Notes: generated from the letters alone by a model not told the origin. DNA of 64,000 bases from Babesia bovis T2Bo (GCF_000165395.2 NC_010575.1:2031001-2095000), one strand, 5' to 3'. Positions 28,401 through 38,527 are shown, counted from the stretch's first letter. Made by a program: numbers and translations.

Positions 28401-30714
28401 TGTGTTCGATGCTGACTCGTGGTCTAAGGTAATGGATATGGTAATAAAGTTGTATTATCTAAACTTGTTGCCGCCATCATTCGCTGCACTAGATATAGAT
28501 ACACAGGTATATGGAAATTTCGCCACTCTAACAGATGCGCTGGTGCAGCCGACTATAAGGTTTAAACGTAACATGGATGCCAGAAGGGGTGCCAGCTGGC
28601 TAGGTGGGTGGACCAACTTTATCACCTTTGCCAAACCCACGACAAACGCTATTGTCGACAGCGGTGACGGACTCGACTGTGACATTGATGATTTCACAAA
28701 TATTAACAACAGTGAAAGACAGCAGTTTCTATTCCTTTTCGATGTTCAATCATCAAGTGATTCCACAGTGGACAACCCGTACTTTGATGTACAGCTTTTG
28801 AGACGTGGTGTGAAACCTATAGCATCCCAAGAAGATGAAGAAGCGATTAGAGAGGTCACTAATGCATTTAGCTCCGAAACTGATAAAGAGGAACTGCTAC
28901 CACAAGTATTGTCATATATGAACTTGAGGCTGGCATTCCTCAATATATACAATATTCATAGGTTGTTCACAGGGGCTACCACTAACATTGATAGTGAGAA
29001 TTACATGGTTTTCATCAAGGTTGTACTATCACGTATTGTGCAGTCCGTAAGCAAAGAAAAGGAATCTAGTGATGCTCCAAGGGTTACCACCTCCAACGTG
29101 TCAACACCAAATACGGGATCACCAACGAATAAAGCAGAATATGCAATGTCTTTGGAGGGCGCACTACTAGATCCCTGTCCTAAAGAAATGAAAAACTTCA
29201 ATAACAAGGTAGAGCCTACATTCTGTCTTGGAATGTTCACCAAAATAACTACTGTAGTCCTGGAGCAAACAAAACTTGCATTAAAGGTCAAGGGGCGTCT
29301 CGAAAAGGAGATGGATCTAAAATTAAGAGTCACCATTATCGCACTTGTTAAATATATTCACGCATTGGCATCATGTTTGATTCTGCCTGAAGCACTTGAT
29401 TCTATTCCAAAGCCAGAAGATATCCTATGCACATTTGGTATCCTCGATGACGGTACTATGATATACGCAAAGGTGGTAAATGAAGAATGGGCGAAGTATC
29501 CCATCCTTTCTGATGACGGATTCGCCAAGGCAGTTAAGGTAGACCCAATCCTGACATCATATCTTTGTATTGTTATATTAAAATTTGTGTACTGGTTAAC
29601 ACAGAACGCATCTGAAACTGGAGTTGTTTTCTGCAGTCTAAATGAAATAAAGGATACCGATAATGAGGAAAAGGAAATTGAATGTAAATTGAAGTGGTCT
29701 GATATGTGCTTATGGATTGGTGCATGGCTCTTACAGTTACTTGTGCATTTTGATAATAGAATCTTCCAGAACCACGTGGAACCCACTGTAAAGGTACTCT
29801 CAACCGTTGCCGCAACGCCAATTGTTGCGCAGAATGATTATTTCTTCAGAGTGCTTATGGCAGCATTGCAAAGAATAACTAACAATAAAATGCCTTTCGC
29901 AGTGGAAGGAACGATTATCCAGCCAGCACCAGCAAGAACCAGGAGGGTTATTTACGCTGTTGGTGAAATGTTACCAACCATCATGACCAATGCAAAAGCG
30001 GTCGCTGCTGACAATGTTCATGTAGTAGCTAGGTCACTTATCCAAACCCTGGTATTCATGACAACGACCAACACAGATGCCCAATTGGCATCCGAAGATG
30101 AATATAACCAAGGGGTACAGGCTATTCAAATGTTGAACGAGCTGAGATCGTTTGGCTCCGATGGACCATTAAAGGAAGCATACTGGTTGTATGTTGTCCA
30201 TGCACTCACAATTGTATGTACCATCGCACCCCAACGTATATACATAGAAGCTATGAAGTCACTCACTAAGATGTTGCTCAAGGAAACAGGTCCTGAAGGA
30301 CAATGTGCCAAGATTATACAAGTAGCACGCATATTCGACTATATTCTATCGCCAATACTTACACACAATTTCCACTACCCTTTGCCATATTCTTCTCTAG
30401 CATTGCCTGTCAATAACATCAAACCGAAAGTAACCAAAGGACGTGTTAACGACTGGGATATTCCCGGTGCATTTATGGATCGCACATCAGACTCTGTGGA
30501 AGATGCTGAATGGATGGAGAAGTTTGTTCAAGGTTTCATAACATCGCATAAAAATGTCGATATAGATGATGTCAACACGAGGAAAGCAGAAATGACAAGC
30601 TTAATATGCCAATATATGTTAGCTCAGCTGCCAAAGTTGAGCTCTATGACCTTGGATGAAGCTGATATCGGGGTAGTAAAGGCCATGTCGAGTAACCTGG
30701 AGTACCTACTATAG
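25444..30714 (+). CDS. Large Sec7-domain ARF guanine-nucleotide exchange factor
   Basis: A 1756-residue single-exon protein of the BIG/GBF size class. It exchanges GDP for GTP on ARF GTPases at Golgi membranes to drive coat recruitment. The Sec7 domain spans about residues 580-855: LGTHKNPVFMDQVRIEFAKL, the FRLPGESQQIERI loop with catalytic Glu631, and SYSIIMLNTDLHN. A long helical N-terminal region (DCB/HUS-like) and about 900 downstream residues (HDS-like) flank it, with an inserted polar loop around residues 455-500. Residues Y799, S800, D807 and M817 match the brefeldin-A-sensitive set. The ATG at 25444 is used because the upstream open frame begins at TTG. Confidence 0.93.
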   Translation: MDISDRVRALSEEPRRIEVVKLEAYHVLSAVKDYLRNNAYTSSLVPVLGSDNSAGKALQDVSLTRCFKQLIMKGVPTEDIFLDIANLKPFLDVMKMCDTKQSKLIILCAEAISKFTHCENLKFGHKNAPKVLNTVFEEIMALFTTNIEPKDDLLTLKILKTLHDILCCKGGNLITNENICIMLKMIVTLLTARHRNVSIRKLIHDEVVNLLHAALGHYDQNTLKLHNMKALSRRVSSTFIFISMMLSQTITQHPFTFHAEDSFLSHEDKETVKRFRHDFAVLSQNVTSFSSLWHEFCNDVCIVGLETLNKTMEFGSLNKRQFVVVLPIVQVFMANSIYRMCFTDSLSLYSLVLRTLKNMLFFFRTHMKAQMEAQLTHIINSVIIHRNATKSVSVKTDIMEMSMEFIVDMCHNTQLIMELYANYDCDVRCANMADVLIRGIISCLVPYYDLENNTYHGDNHKHRHNNFKANHKRKTGSSSAKTPSENNTSMNVEYMAISGIQGVLRALESSKMEISVENGQLQHFGKLKLWKDTLRRAAEVFNTTKLGDDWIPLVKDLGLLPQYHEPKDVANFLKCIPDLDLKKVGEYLGTHKNPVFMDQVRIEFAKLHSFKGLPIVMAIRLFLSSFRLPGESQQIERIIEVFATTYFEAQAVVQDTAEENRADVNSDEDNVIPDSKIPRWIIQENVFWQLNFTSYGVTNLGTINDHIEADDETPFQRFTRQFMKNEIDNILSSERNSLITEAIKDPSIVAAMQLTHIDPTQLDEEFKSLKYKEMGPAENEIKPGFAYVSNSDVIFVLSYSIIMLNTDLHNTQIKKKMKLEDFVRNNKGINSGKNLPFEFLEDIYTAIKHHEIKLHKGTEQQLCDVVKYDEFFWVDHVLQKQRLMSSFITDLKTFGWEIKTSLLQLLCKNQLCKALNMAFQHAHSVSNLKTYVRLSWLFLNVALKFGLNDEVNKIFQMSSIHIDDTIGYKCQLSLSFILTVLASASNVFDADSWSKVMDMVIKLYYLNLLPPSFAALDIDTQVYGNFATLTDALVQPTIRFKRNMDARRGASWLGGWTNFITFAKPTTNAIVDSGDGLDCDIDDFTNINNSERQQFLFLFDVQSSSDSTVDNPYFDVQLLRRGVKPIASQEDEEAIREVTNAFSSETDKEELLPQVLSYMNLRLAFLNIYNIHRLFTGATTNIDSENYMVFIKVVLSRIVQSVSKEKESSDAPRVTTSNVSTPNTGSPTNKAEYAMSLEGALLDPCPKEMKNFNNKVEPTFCLGMFTKITTVVLEQTKLALKVKGRLEKEMDLKLRVTIIALVKYIHALASCLILPEALDSIPKPEDILCTFGILDDGTMIYAKVVNEEWAKYPILSDDGFAKAVKVDPILTSYLCIVILKFVYWLTQNASETGVVFCSLNEIKDTDNEEKEIECKLKWSDMCLWIGAWLLQLLVHFDNRIFQNHVEPTVKVLSTVAATPIVAQNDYFFRVLMAALQRITNNKMPFAVEGTIIQPAPARTRRVIYAVGEMLPTIMTNAKAVAADNVHVVARSLIQTLVFMTTTNTDAQLASEDEYNQGVQAIQMLNELRSFGSDGPLKEAYWLYVVHALTIVCTIAPQRIYIEAMKSLTKMLLKETGPEGQCAKIIQVARIFDYILSPILTHNFHYPLPYSSLALPVNNIKPKVTKGRVNDWDIPGAFMDRTSDSVEDAEWMEKFVQGFITSHKNVDIDDVNTRKAEMTSLICQYMLAQLPKLSSMTLDEADIGVVKAMSSNLEYLL

Positions 30715-30737
30715 TGAGTTTGACCGTTAATGATTTA

Positions 30738-31217
30738 ATGTTATGCAGCTCGTCTGATGAGGATACATGTTCGGAAACTTGTGTGAAGCGGTTAATTACA
30801 GTAACGAACTATATACTTAACGTAATCATACCAAGCAACGGAGGAGATTACACTGATGCAACAAGTGATACATATTTGGAATCACTAAAGAACTTTTTGC
30901 TGGTGCTTCTCACTGCACCCGAACTTAAATCGGCAGACGATAAATGTATGGAGCATTTTAAAAACGATAAGGAATTGAGAATCTCACTGGACATTGTCAG
31001 GGACTCTGTTGACATGTCATCTGCAAGCCCAGGTGAGTATGTTCTGGCGTCACTGCTGGCACATACATTTGCTACTTCCGATTTCCTTAAGGAGTTGTTC
31101 CTTGATATATTGAAGGTAGTGTTTCCTGCAATGCCGCCAGCATCAACACAAACTGAAGAATCTGGCGAAGAAGCGACAGAAGATGAACAAGAAGAAGAGA
31201 AGGCCGACGAAAAATGA
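30738..31217 (+). CDS. Unrecognised acidic protein abutting the ARF-GEF gene
   Basis: A 159-residue open frame from ATG 30738, 23 bp after the ARF-GEF stop and in a different frame. Its frame is already open from 30696, so the two overlap. The sequence is helical (VKRLITVTNYILNVIIP, LESLKNFLLVLLTAPEL, FLKELFLDILKVVFPAMP) and ends in a very acidic tail (Glu/Asp/Lys). I do not recognise it as a separate family. It may be an independent small gene, or the true C-terminus of the ARF-GEF joined through an unrecognised splice or a sequence indel. Confidence 0.55.
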   Translation: MLCSSSDEDTCSETCVKRLITVTNYILNVIIPSNGGDYTDATSDTYLESLKNFLLVLLTAPELKSADDKCMEHFKNDKELRISLDIVRDSVDMSSASPGEYVLASLLAHTFATSDFLKELFLDILKVVFPAMPPASTQTEESGEEATEDEQEEEKADEK

Positions 31218-31580
31218 AAGCAACACTCGTAAATATACTAGGCATATGTTATTTGTATGTATCATTAATGGATGTAATTACCAAGTCTAATGTTTTGACT
31301 CTGGTGTGTAAGAATTAGATAATTATTCCAACGAATTTAGTAAATATATATTACTTGTCAATCTGTCTGCTTCTTTAAGAAGTGTATTAGGTGACTATAT
31401 TTCGTAAAAGCATATAAAGACGTCTCATATATTGAACAAGTGATTGCACTGACTTTTGTGTTTTTTTGATATGAACATTTTGTTTACTTCATAGTGAATT
31501 AACTTATAGTTGTATATATACAACAGTTATATATTAACTTCCGCTGAGTATGATCTATATAGGAATCATAGGCATATAAA
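31218..31580. promoter_or_regulatory. Intergenic region upstream of EF-Ts
   Basis: A 363-bp AT-rich spacer between two plus-strand genes. By position it holds the EF-Ts promoter; no motif or RNA was recognised. Confidence 0.5.
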
Positions 31581-32756
31581 ATGATAGTTCGACATTTATT
31601 GCGGAATAACTTCAGGGTAGCATCTTGGCCATTCTGCCTCAGAGGGTTGTCATTCTCGTATACTACCGGTTCATTACAACCACAACAACAGACAGAAGCT
31701 ATAAAACAACTTAGAAGAGTAACGAGAAGCGGAATCGTAGAATGTAAACAAGCGTTGGACAAATTTAATTGGGTATGTTAATGTTCGGTGTTTTTTGTTA
31801 TATTCACTTAGACTAGAATCTAAATATATAATGAATTATACATAAATATACTACAGGACCTAGATGCTGCCATTCAACATATTAGACGCATACAACAGGA
31901 ATCTGAATATGACATCGACCTGAACAAGCAGCTATTTGGTACGTTTATACATATTTGAAGATCACTAGGTTCAGGTAAAATCGCATTATTTGATGATATA
32001 AAACCAGATACATACTCCACTATTATTGAATTGTCATGTAATTGTGATTTTGTCACCACAAGTAGGGAGTTTGGACAATTATCGTATCAACTTACCAACC
32101 GAATTCAGCAGGCTATTGATTCCGATGATATATCCATTGTACTAAGTGACACGTACGGGATAAATATCATCGATGTTGATAAAGTAAATGACTTGATATA
32201 TGAAAATGATACAACAATCGGACAAAAGCTACAGACAGTTTCGGCCGAATATAAACGCAAAGTACTCCTTACAAACATTATTTTGTACAGAAGTATGCAA
32301 AATGTAGATCATACAGGTGTATATTTACATCATAAAATGCATCATGGGAATTGCATTACAGGCGATCGCCTGGGAATAGTTACGATCCGTTGTGAATCCG
32401 ATAATGAAAATATTTCGCGAAATATTGAAAGGCCAATAGCACAAATTGCAAGATGTTTAGCATTACAGGTAGTCGCCAACCCAGTTACAGAGAAAGCATC
32501 TTTACTCCCTGGTGAAAATGAGTTAATAATGGATATCAAGGATATACTCGCTGAAGAATGGCTTCAACCAGATGTCGTTAAGAATCAAGTCAATGAAATT
32601 TGTCAATCAGCTAACGTTATGGTTCCCAAATTCGCAGAGAATATAACTGTCGGTGATACATTACGCGCCATTCAGGAGTCTACGCAATGCCCAACGCTCA
32701 TCGTTAAGAACGCATTATGTATGAAAATTGGTAGCAAACCAATATTGTACAAATGA
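31581..32756 (+). CDS. EF-Ts: Organellar elongation factor Ts
   Basis: Three exons: 31581-31772, 31857-31938 and 31975-32756; introns of 84 and 36 nt; 351 residues. EF-Ts recycles EF-Tu by GDP-GTP exchange in bacterial-type translation. The UBA-like start IKQLRRVTRSGIVECKQALD, then DLDAAIQHIRRIQQ, is the family N-terminal signature. IIELSCNCDFVTTSREF corresponds to the bacterial E.NCETDFVA motif, with variation. The leader MIVRHLLRNNFRVASWPF is basic and hydrophobic, fitting import into the mitochondrion or apicoplast; which one cannot be decided here. A second acceptor 6 nt upstream (ending at 31968) would add two residues in frame. Confidence 0.9.
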
Positions 32757-33645
32757 TAGTGTTAACATAAAATACAATTAGCGTTCCACACTATATGTAA
32801 ATAGATAGTAACGTGTAACAGCGTTCTCTCGACAAAAGATACGTCTGAGAACGGTAATACACCAACAGATAAATAGCGTGTTGAATAAGGTACAAAATAT
32901 GTTCAATTGCTGCAAACAATACTTCAACATTATTACACATAGCTATGAAAAGGAAGCAGAAGTGTTTAACCGTGTGATGTTGTGAAAAGAGTGTAGTTTC
33001 ACCTTCTTAGTAAATAATAGTTTGTGTAATGATACGGATGTTATCACTAATGAATCATGTTTTACGTGGTAATGTTTCTTTTTCTTCAAATATTTCATCC
33101 ATCATCCATTACATTTATTACATGGAAGACTGAAATGCATTATTCGCATCCCAATATGAGAGATGGTTGAATTAAACACGCAACATTAGCATATCATTGC
33201 CAAATAATGGTGCAATGTAGGTAATTCGGTTTTTATGACTATACAAACAGTATTTATATAGTCGATATTGAAGACTGGAGTCATTCCAATATTACCCAAC
33301 TAAATGTACAGTTAAATTGTACGGGGAAATGCTTGTTGTGGTATTCTAAAATATAGAAACGAAATTCATGTGTTTGGTAATATTATGTTATGTCATCTTA
33401 TAACAAAGGAGGAATTTCGAACAATATTAACGATTTCAACCAACATTTAATCTCTTGTTTATAGGGCGTGAAATCAGTATACCATTCAAGCTGTAAGACT
33501 ATTATTATAAAGAGAGCTGCTGTAGTTTAGTTTTAAATAAATTTACATTGGCGTGAGGATCCGTCGGATAACCCTATATGCGGAAGTGTAAATAGCTTGA
33601 AAAAATTACTATATCTATTTTGGTATACAAACTGTGGTTGGGCTG
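32757..33645. other. AT-rich intergenic region
   Basis: About 0.9 kb after the EF-Ts gene, very AT-rich, with no convincing open frame on either strand and no recognised RNA gene or repeat. Confidence 0.5.
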
Positions 33646-33931
33646 ATGGGTGCCCAGATCTCAGATCCTGTTTATTCTGAGTTCCCAATTTCTTGTGTGG
33701 CGAAATACTTTTTGTATTAGTCTTAGTTATATTAATTTATATACATTGTCTTGCTTCTCTTTTCTGAGAGGTACTCTTGTCAGTACGTTTAACAAATCTA
33801 CTGTAAATCTTGATTCATCATTTTTTATCTCGACTTTCACTGAAGTGTTGCACAATAAGTCACTATTGGCAACTTTACTGTATGTCAAACACGAATATGA
33901 ATTAATATTTCAATTAGGAGGAAAACAATAG
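33646..33931 (+). CDS. Weak candidate two-exon ORF
   Basis: An ATG at 33646 opens MGAQISDPVYSEFPISCVAK, whose Met-Gly start would suit N-myristoylation. A 55-nt intron-like stretch beginning with GTATTAG and ending in a pyrimidine-rich TCTGAG would join it to an open frame ending FQLGGKQ at a TAG (33929-33931). Codon character is poor and the family is unrecognised. It may also be the first exons of a longer gene including the open frames at 33991-34236 and 34367-34594, but no clean junction could be found. Confidence 0.25.
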
Positions 33932-33990
33932 TCAACATTCTACTGAACATTATAGGGCAAGATTGTTCTTCTCTAAATTTTTATAATTTT

Positions 33991-34594
33991 TTGTTATTAT
34001 TGTTTAACAAGGTCTTATTTGCGTTGATTAGTAGAAAATGCAATTCCGGATTGTTTGAAATTACCAATACGCCATGTAGATATTTGATTGTATCTAGCTA
34101 TGTATACAACTGTACAAAGAATTCTTGTGGGTTTATTCCTCAACATCTAAATAGTTTTAAAATAACTCTACCAGTTCTTACTAAAGTTGCCAATGAATGT
34201 AGGTTTACCTTTTGTTTACATGGAATCATTGTCTAATCATTATTCCGCAACGGAATTTATTGTTCGTACAACATTTATTATCCACATAAATCCAAGCCGC
34301 CTAATTTTCCATTCGAAGTCGCTATGTATTGTTTAGAAACACAACATATGCATATTATTATCAGTAATGAGCACGTCTTTAGTACGTTATATAATAAATT
34401 GTTTACTTAATCGTCACATAATTAGTACATATGCACCACAGCTTCATATTTACAGTAGGCAAGCACGTTATTTTCTAAAATGCAACAAGAATTGGTATAT
34501 GTGTCAATACTATGTTACGTTTTATGTTATCTACAAGTATAATTCGCCACTAGTAAGCGATAGATTGGCTGTCTCACTCCCAATCAAACACTAG
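33991..34594 (+). other. Two short unassigned open frames
   Basis: Open frames at 33991-34236 (81 codons, Cys-containing, CNSGLFEITNTPCRYLIV then NCTKNSCGF) and 34367-34594 (75 codons from a true ATG, ending SDRLAVSLPIKH). Both are AT-rich plus-strand frames placed before the convergent phosphomannose isomerase gene. They could be exons of an unrecognised rapidly evolving gene or chance frames. No known family, signal peptide or membrane segment is evident. Confidence 0.25.
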
Positions 34595-34689
34595 TCAGTC
34601 CAGGCAAGTATACGGTGCAATGTGTCTATGTCTTATATATTGGATAAAGATATACATATTGTACACTAATATAGGGTTCCGCAGTTGTT

Positions 34690-36084
34690 TTAACATCGAT
34701 GAATCCACTTCTCCGTACCAAGGTAGAGAACAAAGTCTGTGGTGCCTTTGTTAATCACATCCAAAGTGAACCCTGAGGAAATGAAGAAACAGTCACCTAA
34801 AATAAATGGCAAGCGAACATAGGTTGACCCTTTATTTGAATCGAGTACAGATCGTCCATAAATTTCTACGTGTGAGTTTGTTTCCATAACTACGCACAAG
34901 AAAGGTTGGTGGCCATTGTCGAAAAGATGAGTCACTTGGCTGTTGGCTTTAACTACGAATTTCCACACTTCGAAACTACATGTAGGGTGTTCTGGACTAT
35001 ATCGTACAACACTGGGTGAAATACATATGGGATTTACATGGGCAACTGCTTGTGGGAATTGACCCCCTTTGGAAACTTCTACGTTTATTAAATCAAGGAA
35101 CGTATCTATGTCAGTCTTTTTGGAAGTCAGACCACATCGGATGACGTTATCACTATTATTCATTAATTCAACACAATTGCCGGAAATATAACTATGTAAA
35201 GTATTGGGCGGTATGAAAAACGCTTCTCCTGATTCTATTTCGAGACAATTTAGCAAAAACGCGAACGATATGGAAACATCAACTCCATAGTTGCTGTTAA
35301 GAATCAGGAATATTTCCTCAGAAAGATCACATTTATTGGGTGATGCCTTAACGGCTTCGACAAGTAAGGGTATTTCCTGTATAACACTGGTGTCCAGCAG
35401 GATTCTTTTGCAAATTTGCATATATAACTCACCAACATTCTCGTTCGTTTCAACTGAGATACTGGATAATATATCGTTGCCTAACATTTTGGCAAAAGGC
35501 GGATAACGTTGCGCATATGTTTTGATTTGTTCCAGGGGTCTTAAACCGCACAAAGCCCTAAACCTACAAAGAGCAACACTCATTTCTGGTTTAGCTTGGT
35601 TATCGCTAATGCCAGGATGATTTTTCATATACAGTTGCAAAGCACTTTCAGGGTCTGGATGTAGTTGTAGGCTAAGTGGTTTGGCAATTGACAGCACCTT
35701 CATTAGGATTTTACATCCTTCAAGTCCCTTAGACGAAGTACCAGTTGCCAATTTTCTATATAACATAGATAGCCTGATATCGCCTTCGACATTATCGCCT
35801 GGACTCTTCGTGTCAGACAGGGCTTCCTCGAAGGAAATTCCATAGTTTCCATGATCGTCCTTGTTTATCACCCCGGAAATGACTCTACAAGGTGCAGAAT
35901 CATGATCTCCAATCCACAATTCAGCATATGGCAAGTTTTCAAGTTCATTGTCAGTAGAATTTACAGTAGATGCACATCCGTGTATATATAACTTTCGAAC
36001 CAATGAAAGCTTCCCATTTACACCCCAGTCATAATTACGGACTACAGGTATAATCTTGTTGACGTTCTCTATAGTATCTTCCAT
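34690..36084 (-). CDS. PMI: Phosphomannose isomerase, type I
   Basis: A 464-residue single-exon enzyme. It interconverts fructose-6-phosphate and mannose-6-phosphate using a bound zinc, feeding GDP-mannose for GPI anchors and other glycans in the cytosol. Visible family motifs: RNYDWGVNGKLSLV at the N-terminus, YAELWIGDHDSAPC, SLQLHPDPESA (zinc ligands Gln and His), NQAKPEMSVAL (ligand Glu), and ALCGLRP. Later comes FFIPPNTLHSYISGNCVELM with the fourth ligand His and the sugar-binding loop, then DNVIRCGLTSKKTD. All zinc ligands are kept, so it should be active. Start ATG at 36084. Confidence 0.95.
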   Translation of the reverse strand: MEDTIENVNKIIPVVRNYDWGVNGKLSLVRKLYIHGCASTVNSTDNELENLPYAELWIGDHDSAPCRVISGVINKDDHGNYGISFEEALSDTKSPGDNVEGDIRLSMLYRKLATGTSSKGLEGCKILMKVLSIAKPLSLQLHPDPESALQLYMKNHPGISDNQAKPEMSVALCRFRALCGLRPLEQIKTYAQRYPPFAKMLGNDILSSISVETNENVGELYMQICKRILLDTSVIQEIPLLVEAVKASPNKCDLSEEIFLILNSNYGVDVSISFAFLLNCLEIESGEAFFIPPNTLHSYISGNCVELMNNSDNVIRCGLTSKKTDIDTFLDLINVEVSKGGQFPQAVAHVNPICISPSVVRYSPEHPTCSFEVWKFVVKANSQVTHLFDNGHQPFLCVVMETNSHVEIYGRSVLDSNKGSTYVRLPFILGDCFFISSGFTLDVINKGTTDFVLYLGTEKWIHRC

Positions 36085-36445
36085 AATTATATCAAACGCT
36101 GCTCATTCATCATTAAATATATTTATTTTTGCACAGTGATGATTCTACAGTCATCAGAGAAAAATCATCTCCAGTATTTTGCTGAAAATATTATTGCTTT
36201 AAAATCTACTTAAAATCCAAAGTGTGCGTGTACATTAGGCATCCTGCTCTTTTTGATAGTATACAACGTTGTCAGTACCTTAGATGGTAGGGCTATGATG
36301 TCAATAGAATCTAAGTGACTGAACGTACTATAGTATCATATAGAGTAATATTATGTAAACATGATGCTGTGGTTAGACAAGTCGATTGGGTAGATCTACA
36401 ATTGGTTTATTTATCTTTTGTCAACAACTTGAGTAAGTGTGCAGG
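36085..36445. promoter_or_regulatory. Divergent promoter region PMI / DYRK kinase
   Basis: A 361-bp AT-rich interval between two divergent ATGs. A GTAAGT...CAG pair immediately before the kinase ATG (36433-36444) has splice-like ends but is far too short for an intron. Nothing else was recognised. Confidence 0.45.
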
Positions 36446-38527
36446 ATGGATATATCAGAGACACACATATCTGCGGCAAAACCGTCCTCTAGCACTCAGG
36501 AAATGACATCAAAGTTGCCTCGTTACACTTATTATTTGTCTAATTACGAATACTTGGAGCCGTCGCTAAATCCAAACTGTTCTGTGGATGGTGACAAAAG
36601 TCATGGGACTTCACCGAAGTTCGGTATCGATAGCGCTTATGATGATATTCTATCAAATTTAGATGACTCTCAGGGTTTGTCGTCTAGTTTAAATTGTACA
36701 ATCAGCAACTTAGGGTTCTTTCGGAACTCTGGTAAGGACAATTATCCTGCATCGGGACCAGTGGACGATCATGTGATAACATCTTCCGCACAATTCTCTG
36801 ATAATGGTGTTGACACCTCCTTTTTGAAAGAATCTCCAGAGGTGGAAAAAATATGCTCTGTCGATGCCGACGATGAGTTGGTTTCTGCTTCGGTTGCGGA
36901 TGATGGCAATAGCTTCTATTCGGATTCTACCAATCGTTTTGACGACCAAAACACGTTGCAAACATCTTTGTTTGTTGATCAGCCGCTCGCAGATAGACGC
37001 CAGCGATGGATGAGTAAATATTGTTCAGGAAATGTTGAAGTGTTCCGTAAGAACCAGAAGGAACTTATGGATGAAATTGCAACTAATTTAGCCAATGAAG
37101 ACGGATTGTCGGAATTTCCAATGAAATGCATATTTGTTTGGGGCGAAACTGGCTCTGATGGAAAGTTTGACCCGCTTTATATTCGAGAGGGTGATGTCAT
37201 TGTTAATAGGTACCGTATCACTGCTGTATTGGGTAGTACCCCTTTTTCAGTTGTTGTTAAAGCACTCGATGGACAACTTAATGAGGAACTGTGCATTAAG
37301 ATTAGTATGCCGGAGGCTGTGAATCAGGCTATTGATGAAATCAATATGTTAAAAGCGCTTAACTCCCCGAAAAATGGTGAGAGGGCGGCAATTGTTGAAA
37401 TAAAGGATTATTTCTACTTCAGAGGCTGCATTTTTACAATATTGGAACTCTTGGGTGCCAATTTGTATGAAGCTACCCGTGACCTATACAATACACAGGT
37501 ACTACACGAAACACCCTTTGCGGCAAAAGACGTAGAACAATTTGTAAACAGAGACCGACAGGGTTGGACTCTGCGGGCACTATCATACATAGCTCGTGAT
37601 GTACTTGTGTCTTTGAAGTTTTTGCATGGCATTGGTATAATCAATTGTGATTTAAAGCCCGAGAATATTGTGTTAAATAAAGGATCTACTTCGCCATTTG
37701 TCAAATTGGTTGATTTCGGTTCAAGTTGTTATATGCAGGAGCGTTTGAGCGATTACGTTCAGAGTCGTTCATACCGGGCTCCCGAGGTTATTATGGGATT
37801 GCCGTACGACACTCAGATCGATATGTGGAGTTTGGGTTGCGTGCTTTGTGAGCTATACATTAAGCGGATTTTATTCCCAAGTGATAATAACTCTACATTA
37901 ATGGCATCTATGATAAGCTTACTTGGCGTCCCTCCAGTATATTTGTTGGAGCACAAAATGAACAGTGCTTATATGGTTCTACCAACCGGCAATGTTGCTG
38001 ACCTCAGCGTCAACACTGAATTGTTGAAAGGGCGCCAAAAAACTATGGCTCCGGATTATCAATCTAGTATGAGGTGCAACATGTCAGTCAGCAGCTCTTC
38101 CGTAGGTTCTATAATCACCTCACACCGCGGATTGAAAAAGGATGGTAACATCACAGCTGACTGCGACTCTTTAATGGACACAAGGAGCGATTTCCCGGAG
38201 GATGATAATAGCTTTGTCACACCGACCAAATATTCCATTACGCAAGATGGAATGATGGCGCGACGAGATCATAACAGCCATTTGAAACACAGCGATAGTG
38301 GCATTAAGCTTGGACTATGTGATAGTCGCACGAACACAAAATGCGTCCGCATAATAGAGCCAACTCGATGCTCCATTGAAGAGATGCTTGGAACTTCTGA
38401 ATCGGCTGAATTGTCTACCTTTGGTGATTTCATCAAGGGGTTGTTACAGTATGATCCCCTAGAGCGTCTAACCGCAGAGAGCGCCTTGAATCACAAATTC
38501 ATTTTAGACTACTGTAACACTGATTGA
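36446..38527 (+). CDS. DYRK/HIPK-type protein kinase with altered motifs
   Basis: A 693-residue single-exon protein. The first about 250 residues are polar and Ser/Asp-rich. The kinase domain (about 255-690) is CMGC, nearest DYRK: LVDFGSSCYMQERLSDYVQS, then RSYRAPEVIMGLPYDTQIDM and WSLGCVLCELY. The ATP lysine is present (CIKIS, Lys285) and so is the catalytic Asp402. Two key motifs are altered: the glycine loop reads LGSTPFSVVVKA and the usual HCD reads NCDLKPEN. Only one Tyr of the DYRK YxY loop is kept. A polar insertion of about 110 residues sits between the kinase LLGVPP motif and the final helices. Possible substrates are unknown. Confidence 0.88.
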   Translation: MDISETHISAAKPSSSTQEMTSKLPRYTYYLSNYEYLEPSLNPNCSVDGDKSHGTSPKFGIDSAYDDILSNLDDSQGLSSSLNCTISNLGFFRNSGKDNYPASGPVDDHVITSSAQFSDNGVDTSFLKESPEVEKICSVDADDELVSASVADDGNSFYSDSTNRFDDQNTLQTSLFVDQPLADRRQRWMSKYCSGNVEVFRKNQKELMDEIATNLANEDGLSEFPMKCIFVWGETGSDGKFDPLYIREGDVIVNRYRITAVLGSTPFSVVVKALDGQLNEELCIKISMPEAVNQAIDEINMLKALNSPKNGERAAIVEIKDYFYFRGCIFTILELLGANLYEATRDLYNTQVLHETPFAAKDVEQFVNRDRQGWTLRALSYIARDVLVSLKFLHGIGIINCDLKPENIVLNKGSTSPFVKLVDFGSSCYMQERLSDYVQSRSYRAPEVIMGLPYDTQIDMWSLGCVLCELYIKRILFPSDNNSTLMASMISLLGVPPVYLLEHKMNSAYMVLPTGNVADLSVNTELLKGRQKTMAPDYQSSMRCNMSVSSSSVGSIITSHRGLKKDGNITADCDSLMDTRSDFPEDDNSFVTPTKYSITQDGMMARRDHNSHLKHSDSGIKLGLCDSRTNTKCVRIIEPTRCSIEEMLGTSESAELSTFGDFIKGLLQYDPLERLTAESALNHKFILDYCNTD

